Shown: positions 1-6,641 of the stretch, in pieces | Position numbering within the stretch: the stretch's first letter is position 1 | Layout of the letters: every line of letters begins with the position of its first letter | Assembly: GCA_025464045.1 (NCBI GenBank) | Contig: JAODBQ010000695.1 | Location: 1 to 10,964 of the forward strand | Reading direction: 5' to 3' | Origin: Ilumatobacteraceae bacterium | Lineage (GTDB): Bacteria > Actinomycetota > Acidimicrobiia > Acidimicrobiales > Ilumatobacteraceae | DNA length: 10,964 nt | Notes under the pieces: generated by a model | Seen by the model: the letters and a program-made list of their open reading frames with translations, nothing else | Database searches by the model: none | What the model was told of the DNA's origin: nothing | Program-made: the position numbers and the translations under genes

Positions 1-345
1 GCCCCTCGATCTGGCCGCCGATGTGGCCGGCGCAGCGGTCACGGGCGTCGCCGCCGCCGTCACCCATCCGGTCCCGGTGGACGTGGCCTGGTCCGACGTG
101 GCCTGGTCCGAACCGGCCTGGTCGAACGCGGCGAGTGCCGCCGCGATCGCCGCGTCCCTGACCACGGCGGGCACGGCCGGCGTCGCCGCGAGGGCGGCGC
201 GCGCATCACCCAGCTCGGCCACCTTGGCGAGCAGGTCTGCCGAAGCGTCGACACGGGCGCGCTCTTCGGGGTCGGCGTCGCCGTCGAGGTACGCGCTGGC
301 CAGTTCCCAGTCGCTGTCGTCGGGGTTCGCGTCGGGCTCGCTCAT
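1..345 (-). CDS. Anti-sigma-factor-like protein, partial (C-terminus beyond left edge)
   Basis: Starts at ATG 345-343, overlapping the sigma-factor stop by ATGA, and runs off the left edge after 115 readable residues. The N-terminus is acidic (MSEPDANPDDSDW), followed by an amphipathic stretch around residues 14-35 (ASAYLDGDADPEERARV) that resembles the 'LSAYLDGELSPEER' helix opening many anti-sigma factors. Residues 36-72 are an Ala-rich helix. Then comes a low-complexity Ser/Thr/Ala/Gln linker with three DQAxS-type units (about 74-88). The last visible residues are basic (RSRG), which would suit a membrane segment just beyond the edge, but none is seen. There is no Cys and no His in the visible part, so the HxxxCxxC zinc site of ZAS-type anti-sigma factors is missing. 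Being coupled directly downstream of an ECF sigma gene supports a role in holding that sigma factor. It could also be an unrelated membrane protein; no catalytic motif is visible. Confidence 0.6.
   Translation of the reverse strand, partial: MSEPDANPDDSDWELASAYLDGDADPEERARVDASADLLAKVAELGDARAALAATPAVPAVVRDAAIAAALAAFDQAGSDQATSDQATSTGTGWVTAAATPVTAAPATSAARSRG
82..126. repeat. Perfect 15-bp tandem duplication plus a degenerate third copy
   Basis: The 15-mer cgtggcctggtccga occurs at 82-96 and again without change at 97-111. A third, diverged unit (accggcctggtcgaa) follows at 112-126. The unit is a multiple of three and keeps the frame of the minus-strand anti-sigma-like gene, where it encodes repeated DQA(T/G)S units in the linker. 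It looks like replication slippage within a disordered linker. Confidence 0.85.
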
Positions 346-938
346 GGTTCCCCGCTTGGACGTTCAGCGAGGCCCTCGCGGTTCCCCGCCCGCCCGCGCA
401 GCGCCAGCGCGAGCGACGCCCGACCGCGGGCGATCCGGCTCTTGACCGTGCCGATCGGCACGCCGAGCACGGCTGCGATCTCGCCGTAGTCGAGGTCGCC
501 GACGTCACGCAGGACGACGGGGACGCGGAAGTCCTCGGGCAGCTCGGCCAGGGCGGTGTCCAGCGCGTCCCGTTCGGCGACGGCGTCGATGCGACCCTCG
601 GCAGCGTCGTCGATCGCGTCGTCGAGCGGCGACCAGCCGTCCGCCGCGGCGGTGGCGGCGATCGGCCGCCGCTTCCTCCGGCGCAGCTCGTCGAGGCTGG
701 CATTGGTGGCGATCCGATGGACCCAGGTGCTGAACGCGGCCCTGCCGTCGAACCGCGAGATGCTGCGCACGATGGCGATCATCGTCTCCTGCGCCGCGTC
801 CGCGGCGTCGCCGTCCTGGCCGGTGACCCGTCGACAGACCGCGTAGATGCGGTCGTAGTGCAGGCGCAACAGCTGGTCGAGCGCTGCCCGATCACCCTGC
901 TGCGCGCTCGCCACGAGGGCACGGATGTCGTCAGGCAT
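342..938 (-). CDS. sigM: ECF-type RNA polymerase sigma factor (SigM-like)
   Basis: 198-residue alternative sigma factor, the usual length for the extracytoplasmic-function group, predicted to bind core RNA polymerase and direct it to its own promoters. Region 2 spans about residues 18-88, including the core-binding stretch LLRLHYDRIYAVCRR, the DAADAAQETM segment, and FSTWVHRIATNASLDELRRR, which carries the region 2.3/2.4 melting and -10 recognition residues. An acidic linker follows (about 100-125). Region 4 covers about 126-180: LPEDFRVPVVLRDV, then the helix-turn-helix YGEIAAVLGVPIGTVKSRIARGR. There is no extra C-terminal domain. The ATG at 938 lies 30 nt after the kinase stop, with only a weak purine run (GGCGGA) before it. 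The stop overlaps the next gene by ATGA, consistent with coupled synthesis of sigma and its likely anti-sigma. The name rests on gene order (kinase/MviN-like gene upstream, anti-sigma downstream, pcnA and DUF6049 nearby); the ECF assignment itself is firm. Confidence 0.9.
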   Translation of the reverse strand: MPDDIRALVASAQQGDRAALDQLLRLHYDRIYAVCRRVTGQDGDAADAAQETMIAIVRSISRFDGRAAFSTWVHRIATNASLDELRRRKRRPIAATAAADGWSPLDDAIDDAAEGRIDAVAERDALDTALAELPEDFRVPVVLRDVGDLDYGEIAAVLGVPIGTVKSRIARGRASLALALRGRAGNREGLAERPSGEP

Positions 939-968
939 GGCGATCCGCCGAGGCTACAACTCGGCTGC

Positions 969-2717
969 TCAGCCGGGTTGGAAGCTCAGCTCGCTGATCT
1001 GGCCGCGGTAGCGGTTGCGGGTGCACGAGCCGTTCTGACCGAGCTCGTTGAAGACCACCGCGACCCACCGCGCGTTGGTCACGTTCGCGGTGATGGTCTC
1101 GGGCGAGGTGTTGGCGAACTTGCGCGTGGCCGCCCAGCCGGACACCGCGGTGGGGTACTGGTCGTCGGACGACGAGAGCACCTGCACCTGGTACGGACCG
1201 CTGGCGATGTCCACCGTGAGCGTGCCGCTGCGGACCTCGCCGAGGTCCGCGACCAGGCCGAGGCCGCTCTTGCCGCCGAGGAAGCGGTCGGCATAGCACA
1301 CCGTCGTCCATGCCGTGGCCGCGTTGCCGTCGTCGGCGCGCGGAACGTTGGTGGACTGCTCGGTGCCGTCGCCGTCGGGGTCGTAGAGGATCAGGCTGGC
1401 GATGCCGGTGGCCGGCGGGGCGACGGTGGTGCTGGCGTCACCGCCGACCGTCGTCGAGGCGCCGGCGCCCGTGCCCGAGCGCGCATCCGGACCGGCGGTC
1501 GCCCACAGCACCAGGCCGACGACGAGCGCGATCAGCAACAGCCCGCCCACGACGACGAGTGAGACGCGGCCGCGCTGCTCGAACTGGCGGTTCGGCTGCT
1601 GACGCGGCCGCGAACTGCTGGGCGGGGTGCGGTCGACGCGCACGGCCGCGCCGGCCGGACGGCCGGTGCGCACACTGCCGGTGGTGCTGCTGGAGCCCGT
1701 GGTCATCGCCGTCGTCGGGCTGGCGGCGGTGACGGATCCCTGGCGCACCGGTTGGAAGCCGCTCACCGGGGCGGGTGGACGGCCGGAGACGACGGGCGTG
1801 CCGCGACTCGGCGTCGGCGCGGTGTCGCCGCGCGGCGGGGTGAAGCTGGCGGTCGGGTCGTTGACCCTGCTGGCGACCCGGGCGAGCTCCGCCTTCACCA
1901 TCGCACCCGTGGCGAGGCGATCCTCCGGTCGTCGGGCGAGCAGCCGATGGATCAGCGGGGCGAGGCCATAGGGGAGCGTGGGCCGCAACCGAGCCAAATC
2001 GGTGGGGTCGCGGTTGAGCCTGGCGAGCGCGGTGTCGGCATCCGTCTCGCCGAGGAACGGCACCCGTCCGGCGAGGCACTCGTAGAGCACGAGCCCGAGC
2101 GAGTACAGATCGGCGCGGCCGTCGAGCTTGCGCCCGCGAACCTGCTCGGGCGACAGGTACTTGGCCGTCCCCATCATGATGTTGTCGCTCGTCAGATCGT
2201 CGCCGGCCGCCGCGGCCAGTCCCTTGGCGATGCCGAAGTCGGTGAGCAGCACCCGCCCGTCCGGCGTGATCAGGATGTTGCCCGGCTTGACGTCACGGTG
2301 CACGAGCCCGGCGATGTGTGCGGCGTCGAGTGCGGAGGCGACGCAGACCCCGATGTGCATCGTCAGATCGGGGCTGAGCTTCTTCTGCTCGTCGAGCAGC
2401 TGGCGCAGGCTCTTGCCGTTGACCAGCTGCATCACGACGGCCTGGCGGCCGCCCTCGGCGATGGAGTCGTAGACCGCGACGATGTTCGGGTGGTTGAGCC
2501 CGGCGACCGCGATGGCCTCACGGCGGAAGCGCTCGGCCACCACCGGGTCGGCGGCGAGCGCCGGTTTGAGGAGCTTGACGGCGACGTGTCGCGACAGCAG
2601 GGTGTCGGTGGCGAGCCACACCTCGGCCATCCCACCTTGCGCGAGCCGTCGCTCCAGCCGGTAGCGCTGGGCGAGCATCGCTGGTGGCAGCGGAGGAGGG
2701 CTGGTGGCAGTGGGCAT
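969..2717 (-). CDS. Transmembrane Ser/Thr protein kinase with extracytoplasmic discoidin-like domain
   Basis: 582-residue membrane kinase of the PknB-like (Hanks) family. The kinase domain covers about residues 16-280: glycine loop LAQGGMAEV (25-33, first Gly replaced by Ala), ATP-binding K48 in VAVK, catalytic loop HRDVKPGN at 140-147 (D142, K144, N147), DFG at 160-162, activation loop with T176, S177 and T184, and SPE (for APE) at 189-191. All catalytic residues are present, so it should be active. Residues 285-384 form a Pro/Ser/Thr-rich linker with many possible phosphosites. A single membrane helix lies at about 385-406, followed by a Thr-rich spacer. A beta-rich domain at about 438-582 (DDGNAATAW..., C474 and C565 able to form a disulfide) resembles a discoidin/F5-F8 or sugar-binding fold and would be outside the cell. 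Kinase – membrane helix – this domain is the layout of the C-terminal half of mycobacterial MviN (Rv3910), but here there is no MurJ part. The sigma gene follows after 30 nt. No strong ribosome-binding site precedes ATG 2717; ATG 2678 is an alternative start. Confidence 0.88.
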   Translation of the reverse strand: MPTATSPPPLPPAMLAQRYRLERRLAQGGMAEVWLATDTLLSRHVAVKLLKPALAADPVVAERFRREAIAVAGLNHPNIVAVYDSIAEGGRQAVVMQLVNGKSLRQLLDEQKKLSPDLTMHIGVCVASALDAAHIAGLVHRDVKPGNILITPDGRVLLTDFGIAKGLAAAAGDDLTSDNIMMGTAKYLSPEQVRGRKLDGRADLYSLGLVLYECLAGRVPFLGETDADTALARLNRDPTDLARLRPTLPYGLAPLIHRLLARRPEDRLATGAMVKAELARVASRVNDPTASFTPPRGDTAPTPSRGTPVVSGRPPAPVSGFQPVRQGSVTAASPTTAMTTGSSSTTGSVRTGRPAGAAVRVDRTPPSSSRPRQQPNRQFEQRGRVSLVVVGGLLLIALVVGLVLWATAGPDARSGTGAGASTTVGGDASTTVAPPATGIASLILYDPDGDGTEQSTNVPRADDGNAATAWTTVCYADRFLGGKSGLGLVADLGEVRSGTLTVDIASGPYQVQVLSSSDDQYPTAVSGWAATRKFANTSPETITANVTNARWVAVVFNELGQNGSCTRNRYRGQISELSFQPG

Positions 2718-2795
2718 GTCCGCAGGCGAACGCTAGTGGGGCGGGCCCGGCCGGAGCCGTCAATCGCCGCCGCTCGTGCGCGTCGAGGCCGAGCG
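2718..2795 (-). promoter_or_regulatory. 78-nt gap before the kinase gene; weak candidate internal promoter
   Basis: This is the only gap over 30 nt among the leftward genes. On the minus strand it has a TTGACG hexamer (plus coordinates 2758-2763), which matches a -35 box, and a TAGCGT hexamer (2730-2735) fitting the actinobacterial TAnnnT -10 pattern. The spacing between them is 22 nt, longer than the usual 16-19, so they may not act together. A GC-rich GGGCCC palindrome at about 2743-2748 lies between, but no clear hairpin with a T-run is seen. The kinase, sigma and anti-sigma genes could therefore have their own promoter, but the support is weak. Confidence 0.2.
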
Positions 2796-3650
2796 TCAGG
2801 TGCGCGAGACGTTGAACGCCGCGCCGATCGTGCCGTGGCCGGCGTGCGATCCCACCACGGGACCGATGTCGCCGACCACGATCTCGCCGGCGTGGGTGCG
2901 GCGGAGCATCGCCACGAATTGGTCGACATCGTCGGCATCGGCGTGCAGGACGGCGAGGTTCTCGATCGTGCCGTAGCTGGCGACCTTGTCGACGAGGAAC
3001 CCGAGCGCCTTGCTGCGCGTCCGCTGCTTGCCGCCCTGCTCGACCCTGCCGTCGCGCACCTCGATGATCGGCTTGATCGACAGCGCCGTGGCGAGCATCG
3101 CCTTGGCGCCACCGATGCGTCCGCCCTTCTTGAGGTTGTCGAGCGTGTCGAGCGCGCCCCACAGCTTGGTCCTGGCGATGAGGTCGTTGGCCCGGGCGAC
3201 GACGGTCTGGTGGTCGGCGCCATCGGCCGCGAGGCGCGCGCAGTCGGCGACGATCATCCCCTGCGCCAACGACACGGTGCGCGCGTCCAGCACGGTGAGC
3301 GGCACGCCGGGCAGGTCCTCCGCGACGGACCGGGCAGCCAGCTCGGCGGACTGCATCGTGGCCGACAGCGCGGAGGACAGGCACACCGTGACCACGGCCT
3401 CGGCGCCCTCGTCGGCGAGGCGCCGGTACAGCACCTCGTACTGGCCGGGCGCGGGCGCGGCCGTCTCCGGCAGCGTGGCCGACGCCGCGCACTTCGCCCA
3501 GAACTCGGCCGGCGTCAGGTCCTGGCGGTCGACGTACTCGTGGCCGCCGATGCGGATCGTCAGCGGGACGATCTCGATGCCGAGCTCGTCCGCGAGCGCC
3601 TGGGGGAGATCGCAAGCGGAGTCGGTGACGACGCGAACAGGAGGGCTCAT
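2796..3650 (-). CDS. DegV-family fatty-acid-binding protein
   Basis: 284 residues, the normal length for DegV (FakB-like) proteins, which bind a single fatty acid and, in characterised systems, present it to the kinase FakA. The N-terminus VRVVTDSACDLP (residues 5-16) is the family signature. Residues 31-70 hold GGHEYVDRQDLTPAEFW and the LPETAAPAPGQY loop (family: 'ptTSqPspg'). CLSSALSATMQSA (90-102) is the lipid-headgroup Ser region. TLDNLKKGGRIGG (169-181) is the conserved 'sLeyLkkGGRi' motif. The C-terminal motif reads IGPVVGSHAGHGTIG (262-276), where many members have HtGPG, so a Pro is replaced by His. Its ATG (3650-3648) overlaps the upstream DUF6049 stop as ATGA, and no ribosome-binding site is visible, so translation is probably coupled. 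No FakA-like DAK kinase is in the window, so its partner must be elsewhere. It sits where MurJ/MviN lies in the mycobacterial arrangement. Confidence 0.92.
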   Translation of the reverse strand: MSPPVRVVTDSACDLPQALADELGIEIVPLTIRIGGHEYVDRQDLTPAEFWAKCAASATLPETAAPAPGQYEVLYRRLADEGAEAVVTVCLSSALSATMQSAELAARSVAEDLPGVPLTVLDARTVSLAQGMIVADCARLAADGADHQTVVARANDLIARTKLWGALDTLDNLKKGGRIGGAKAMLATALSIKPIIEVRDGRVEQGGKQRTRSKALGFLVDKVASYGTIENLAVLHADADDVDQFVAMLRRTHAGEIVVGDIGPVVGSHAGHGTIGAAFNVSRT

Positions 3651-5872
3651 GGGTCGGGCAGGGTACTCGTCGCCGCGTCGGGTGACAGGTCCGGATGGCC
3701 CTCGGCGATGACGGACACCGGGTGGCGACCTTGCGCTGCGGCGGCGGCGCGGCGCCGTCGGTTGATCCGGAAGTGGCGCACCCACCAGGTCAGCAGCACC
3801 AGCAGCGCCGCACCGGTGACGAGGTTGCCGAGCCCGCTCAGCGCCGCGACCGTGGCCGTGAAGCGCGCCGTGGCGAGCGGGGAGGCCGCGCCCGAGGTGT
3901 CGATCGGGGCGAGCACCGTCAGGTACACGGGGAAACGTCCGTTGGAGCGAGCCTGGATCTTGATCTTGATCTCGGTGTCCGCGTTCGGGGCGAGCAGGTG
4001 CACGTCCTCCGGTGGGAAGAAGATCAGCTTGTTCGACGCCGCGCCGAGCCCGACGCGGACCTTGACCGGGTAGTCCGCCGAGTTGTGGAACTTCAACCGC
4101 ACGGTGCCGGTGCGGCCGGTGAGCGTGAAGTCCAGGCCGGGCGGCGCCTGCACCGAGCCGAGGATCGTCGCGTACTGCGCCTCGAGGTCGGACTTGATCG
4201 CGGCTGCGCGAGCGTCGGTGACGGCACTGGACGGCAGCGTGTCCGTCTCGTCCTGCCACTGCGCCGGACGTGGGTCGGCGTCGATCAGCATGCTCGCGGC
4301 CCGCGAACCGGTGGCCCGCAACGACGTCTGCAGGACGATCCGCCCGGAGATGTCCGCCGGCGTCGTCGCCGGCAGGTTGACCGTGACCTCGTCGCCGTCG
4401 TTGAGCAGCGTGTCGGTGGTGGCGCTGAGCTGGCTGACGGCCGTGACGGAGAGGCCAGACGTCGTGCTGATCAGTGCGGTGATCGGGGCGAGCGTCGCGG
4501 GGTCCGGCAACCCGAGGGCGTCGGTGCCGATGAGCACCGTGTGGCGTCGGGGGTTGCCGCCGCGCCCGACGATGTCCTGGCGGTCGGCGAGCAGGTCGAC
4601 GGTCGTGTAGACGGCGTTGAGGAACGGCGTGGCACTCGGCTGTGTGAGTCGGGCACCGATCCGGCGGTCGACGATCGCCGCGTCGAACGTGCGGTTGTCG
4701 TCGAGGCGGACCTGCACGAGCTGGCTCGTGTCGGTGTAGCCCTTGATGCTGCCCTCCAGCGAGTCGTACAGCGACGGGGTGAGCAGCAGCAGCCGGGTCC
4801 CGAGGTCGCGGAGGAGCTCGCCGCCGGGCTCGCTCAGCGGCGCGGTGACCGCGGTGGCGGCGCGCAACGTGGTGCCCGGCAGGTCGGCGCTGCCGAACAG
4901 GTCCTCGCCCTGCGCCAGCCACTGCGTGTACAGGTCGCGCTGCGCGGCGGCGGCCGCCGCCGACGGATCGAGCGGCAGCATCGGCGCGGACAGGATCGTG
5001 GCCGTGTCGAGCACCGCGGCGAAGCGATCGGCGAGCGGCGCATCGGTATGGCGCAGCGCGGCGAGCAGCTGCGGGGCGACGTGCACCGTGGTCGGCATCA
5101 CGGACGTCTCGAGGATCTGCACCAGCGTGGTCAGCTGCGCGATCGTGGCCTCGTCGATGATCACCCCGCCCGTGTCGTCGAGGACCACGGGGGCGTCGGT
5201 GCCGACGGCGAGCGCGACGGCGAGCGGCGGGGCCGCGGTGGCGCCGGCATCGACGTCGCGCTGCACGAAGGTGATCACCCGCGCGGTCTCCACGCCGGCG
5301 ACGCGCAGGTCGATCGTGATCGGGTAGATGCCGGGGTGACCGAGGGTGAGGGTGTCGCTCGTCGCCGGTGCGGCCGCCGCGTCGCCGTCGATGACCACGG
5401 GCACGTCCAGCTGGCCGGTGACCGGGCTGCTGAGGGCGCTCAACGGCAGGGCGACCGAACCGACCGCGGGGGGCAGCTTGCCGGCGACGACGTCCGCCAT
5501 GCGTTGGCGGGTGTCGCCCTGGCCGGCGGCCGCCGGCGAGTCGATCGGCTGATAGGCGACGACCTCGACCTCGACCGCCGAAGCGGTCGGTGCGGTCGGA
5601 GCGGTCGGTGCGGTCGGATCGGCGGTCGACGTGCCCGTTGCCGCGAGTGCGGCGATGTCCACGCCGGAGGGCACACCGACGGTGAAGGTCACGGTCGTGC
5701 CGGGCGGGACGGAGACGTGGTCCTGGTCGACGAGCGTCAGCGCGGGCAGGTCCGCGGCAGCGTGCCGGGAGTCGGCGTGCACCACCGCGGTGGTGCGGTC
5801 CGGCAGCGTCCAACCGGAGAGCATCGTCGCCAGCGCGATCGTGGCCGCCGCGAATGCAGCCGGACGTCTCAT
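3647..5872 (-). CDS. Secreted, membrane-anchored DUF6049-type envelope protein (Rv3909-like)
   Basis: 741 residues. The N-terminus has a basic start (MRRP), a hydrophobic core (AAFAAATIALATMLSGW) and a polar region, consistent with a Sec signal peptide or signal anchor. A large extracytoplasmic region follows: an N-terminal beta domain (about 45-80), a low-complexity TAPTAPTAP linker (about 85-98), a further beta-rich region to about 215, and an alpha/beta middle region (about 215-520). A C-terminal beta-sandwich (about 585-670) includes GTVRLKFHNSADYPVKVRV, similar to domains that bind or brace surface structures. One membrane helix at about 681-699 is followed by an Arg-rich cytoplasmic tail. 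Signal peptide, large exodomain, single C-terminal helix and short basic tail fit the actinobacterial DUF6049 family, and the position near pcnA and sigM agrees. Molecular function is unknown; an envelope role is inferred. Its ATG overlaps the GNAT stop by ATGA, and its stop overlaps the DegV start in the same way. Assignment is by architecture and gene order, without a database search. Confidence 0.75.
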   Translation of the reverse strand: MRRPAAFAAATIALATMLSGWTLPDRTTAVVHADSRHAAADLPALTLVDQDHVSVPPGTTVTFTVGVPSGVDIAALAATGTSTADPTAPTAPTAPTASAVEVEVVAYQPIDSPAAAGQGDTRQRMADVVAGKLPPAVGSVALPLSALSSPVTGQLDVPVVIDGDAAAAPATSDTLTLGHPGIYPITIDLRVAGVETARVITFVQRDVDAGATAAPPLAVALAVGTDAPVVLDDTGGVIIDEATIAQLTTLVQILETSVMPTTVHVAPQLLAALRHTDAPLADRFAAVLDTATILSAPMLPLDPSAAAAAAQRDLYTQWLAQGEDLFGSADLPGTTLRAATAVTAPLSEPGGELLRDLGTRLLLLTPSLYDSLEGSIKGYTDTSQLVQVRLDDNRTFDAAIVDRRIGARLTQPSATPFLNAVYTTVDLLADRQDIVGRGGNPRRHTVLIGTDALGLPDPATLAPITALISTTSGLSVTAVSQLSATTDTLLNDGDEVTVNLPATTPADISGRIVLQTSLRATGSRAASMLIDADPRPAQWQDETDTLPSSAVTDARAAAIKSDLEAQYATILGSVQAPPGLDFTLTGRTGTVRLKFHNSADYPVKVRVGLGAASNKLIFFPPEDVHLLAPNADTEIKIKIQARSNGRFPVYLTVLAPIDTSGAASPLATARFTATVAALSGLGNLVTGAALLVLLTWWVRHFRINRRRRAAAAAQGRHPVSVIAEGHPDLSPDAATSTLPDP
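5583..5618. repeat. Four tandem 9-bp units within the DUF6049-type gene
   Basis: Four head-to-tail units read gcggtcggt, gcggtcgga, gcggtcggt, gcggtcgga, which is also an 18-bp unit present twice. They encode the TAPTAPTAP run (about residues 86-97) on the minus strand, between the first beta domain and the rest of the exodomain. Related CGGTCG-containing bases flank the array on both sides. Units are multiples of three, so a change in copy number would lengthen or shorten the linker without a frameshift. Confidence 0.85.
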
Positions 5873-6576
5873 GGTCGGCTCGTGCCGAGGCGCTTCTCGA
5901 GCACGGTCAACTCCTCGTCCAGGCGGACGAACCCGACGCTCGTGTACAGATCGAGGGCGGCTGCGTTGTCGACGTGGGTGTTCACGAGCACGCGCTCGAT
6001 CCGCCACCGCGCCGCCCAGTGCAGCGAGTCGACGACGAGGGCACGGCCGTGCCCGCGGCGCTGCGCCTCGGGATGCACGGCGAGGCGCTGGAGGAAGCCG
6101 ACCCGCGAATCGCGACCCGAGATGGCGTACGCGACCAGCGCGCCGTCGTCGTCGGCGATCCACCTCGCACGGTGCCGTCGGGTGGCGTCGCACACGTCGG
6201 CGATGGCGCTGGTGTCGAGACCCCACGGATGGCCGAACGCCAGGCCGTCGACCACGCTGGCGGCGGGATGGGCACCGGGCAGCAGCCGCTGCGTCGGCGG
6301 CACGGTGCCGTGCGCGACATCGCGTGGCGAGTGGTGCTCCAGCAGGGCGAGCCGCTGCAGCTCGACGAACCCCAGCGGCTCGAGGAGCCGCGCCTGGGCC
6401 CGGTTCAGCGCGCCGGTGCGCAACGATCGGTAGCCGCGGTCGCCGAGTTGGTCGATCCAACGCAGCACGTCGCCGGGCGTCGGCAGGCGGCGCTGGTTGT
6501 AGAGGATCATCTGCGCCACGCCCGGATCGTTGGACCACGGCCGGATCCGGCATGCGGCCCCGCGGCCACGCAGCAC
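5869..6576 (-). CDS. GNAT-family N-acetyltransferase, two-lobed
   Basis: 235 residues with a GTG start at 6576-6574, chosen because a near-perfect ribosome-binding site (GGGGAGGAG) lies 6 nt before it; an upstream in-frame GTG at 6615 has no such site. The C-terminal half (about 132-225) is a full GNAT fold: RARWIADDDGALVAYA gives the beta2-beta3 hairpin, LQRLAVHPEAQRRGHGRAL (about 163-181) is motif A, with RRGHGR forming the acetyl-CoA pyrophosphate loop, and VNTHVDNAAALDLYTSVGF (198-216) is motif B. The N-terminal half (about 8-80) ends in ALNRAQARLLEPLGFVEL, which also resembles a GNAT motif B but lacks a pyrophosphate loop. It may therefore be a degenerate second GNAT lobe, as in tandem-GNAT enzymes such as MshD. 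The acetyl acceptor cannot be told from sequence. It is the first gene of the leftward set and overlaps the DUF6049-type gene by ATGA. Confidence 0.85.
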   Translation of the reverse strand: MLRGRGAACRIRPWSNDPGVAQMILYNQRRLPTPGDVLRWIDQLGDRGYRSLRTGALNRAQARLLEPLGFVELQRLALLEHHSPRDVAHGTVPPTQRLLPGAHPAASVVDGLAFGHPWGLDTSAIADVCDATRRHRARWIADDDGALVAYAISGRDSRVGFLQRLAVHPEAQRRGHGRALVVDSLHWAARWRIERVLVNTHVDNAAALDLYTSVGFVRLDEELTVLEKRLGTSRP

Positions 6577-6641
6577 GAAGGGCTCCTCCCCATGCGAACG
6601 CACCACTGGCCTCACCGGGCACGACGGTAGCGTCGGGCACC
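6577..6641. promoter_or_regulatory. Divergent intergenic region between the acetyltransferase and deacetylase-like genes
   Basis: These 65 bases must contain, or overlap, the promoters for both gene sets. On the plus strand a TAGCGT hexamer (6628-6633) fits the TAnnnT -10 pattern. It lies 8 nt before the GTG at 6642, which would give a leaderless or nearly leaderless deacetylase mRNA, and no ribosome-binding site precedes that GTG. No clear -35 box was found. On the minus strand only the ribosome-binding site at 6583-6591 is clear; the leftward promoter could extend into the start of the deacetylase gene. Confidence 0.35.
6583..6591 (-). promoter_or_regulatory. Strong ribosome-binding site for the GNAT gene
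   Basis: Reads GGGGAGGAG on the minus strand and is followed by CCCTTC and then GTG at 6576-6574. It is the strongest Shine-Dalgarno match at any gene start in the window and sets the acetyltransferase start, removing 13 residues from the longest reading frame. Confidence 0.75.

Noticed and set aside
969..2717. Calling the kinase a pseudokinase because of the altered glycine loop and the SPE motif
   Set aside because: Only the first loop glycine is changed. The ATP lysine, HRD, catalytic-loop Asn and DFG are intact, and SPE in place of APE is common in active bacterial kinases.
2743..2755. GC-rich palindrome between DegV and the kinase as a terminator
   Set aside because: The stem is short and no T-run follows on the minus strand, so it does not support an intrinsic terminator.
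1752..6433. Long plus-strand open frames (for example 1752-4073 and 3695-6433) opposite the kinase, DegV and DUF6049-type genes
   Set aside because: Composition is that of antisense GC-rich shadows (Arg, Gly, Glu, Val runs). The opposite strand carries proteins with clear motifs and coupled starts.
6577..6615. Longer acetyltransferase starting at GTG 6615
   Set aside because: The extra 13 codons span a strong ribosome-binding site (6583-6591) ideally placed for GTG 6576, and they add no conserved sequence.
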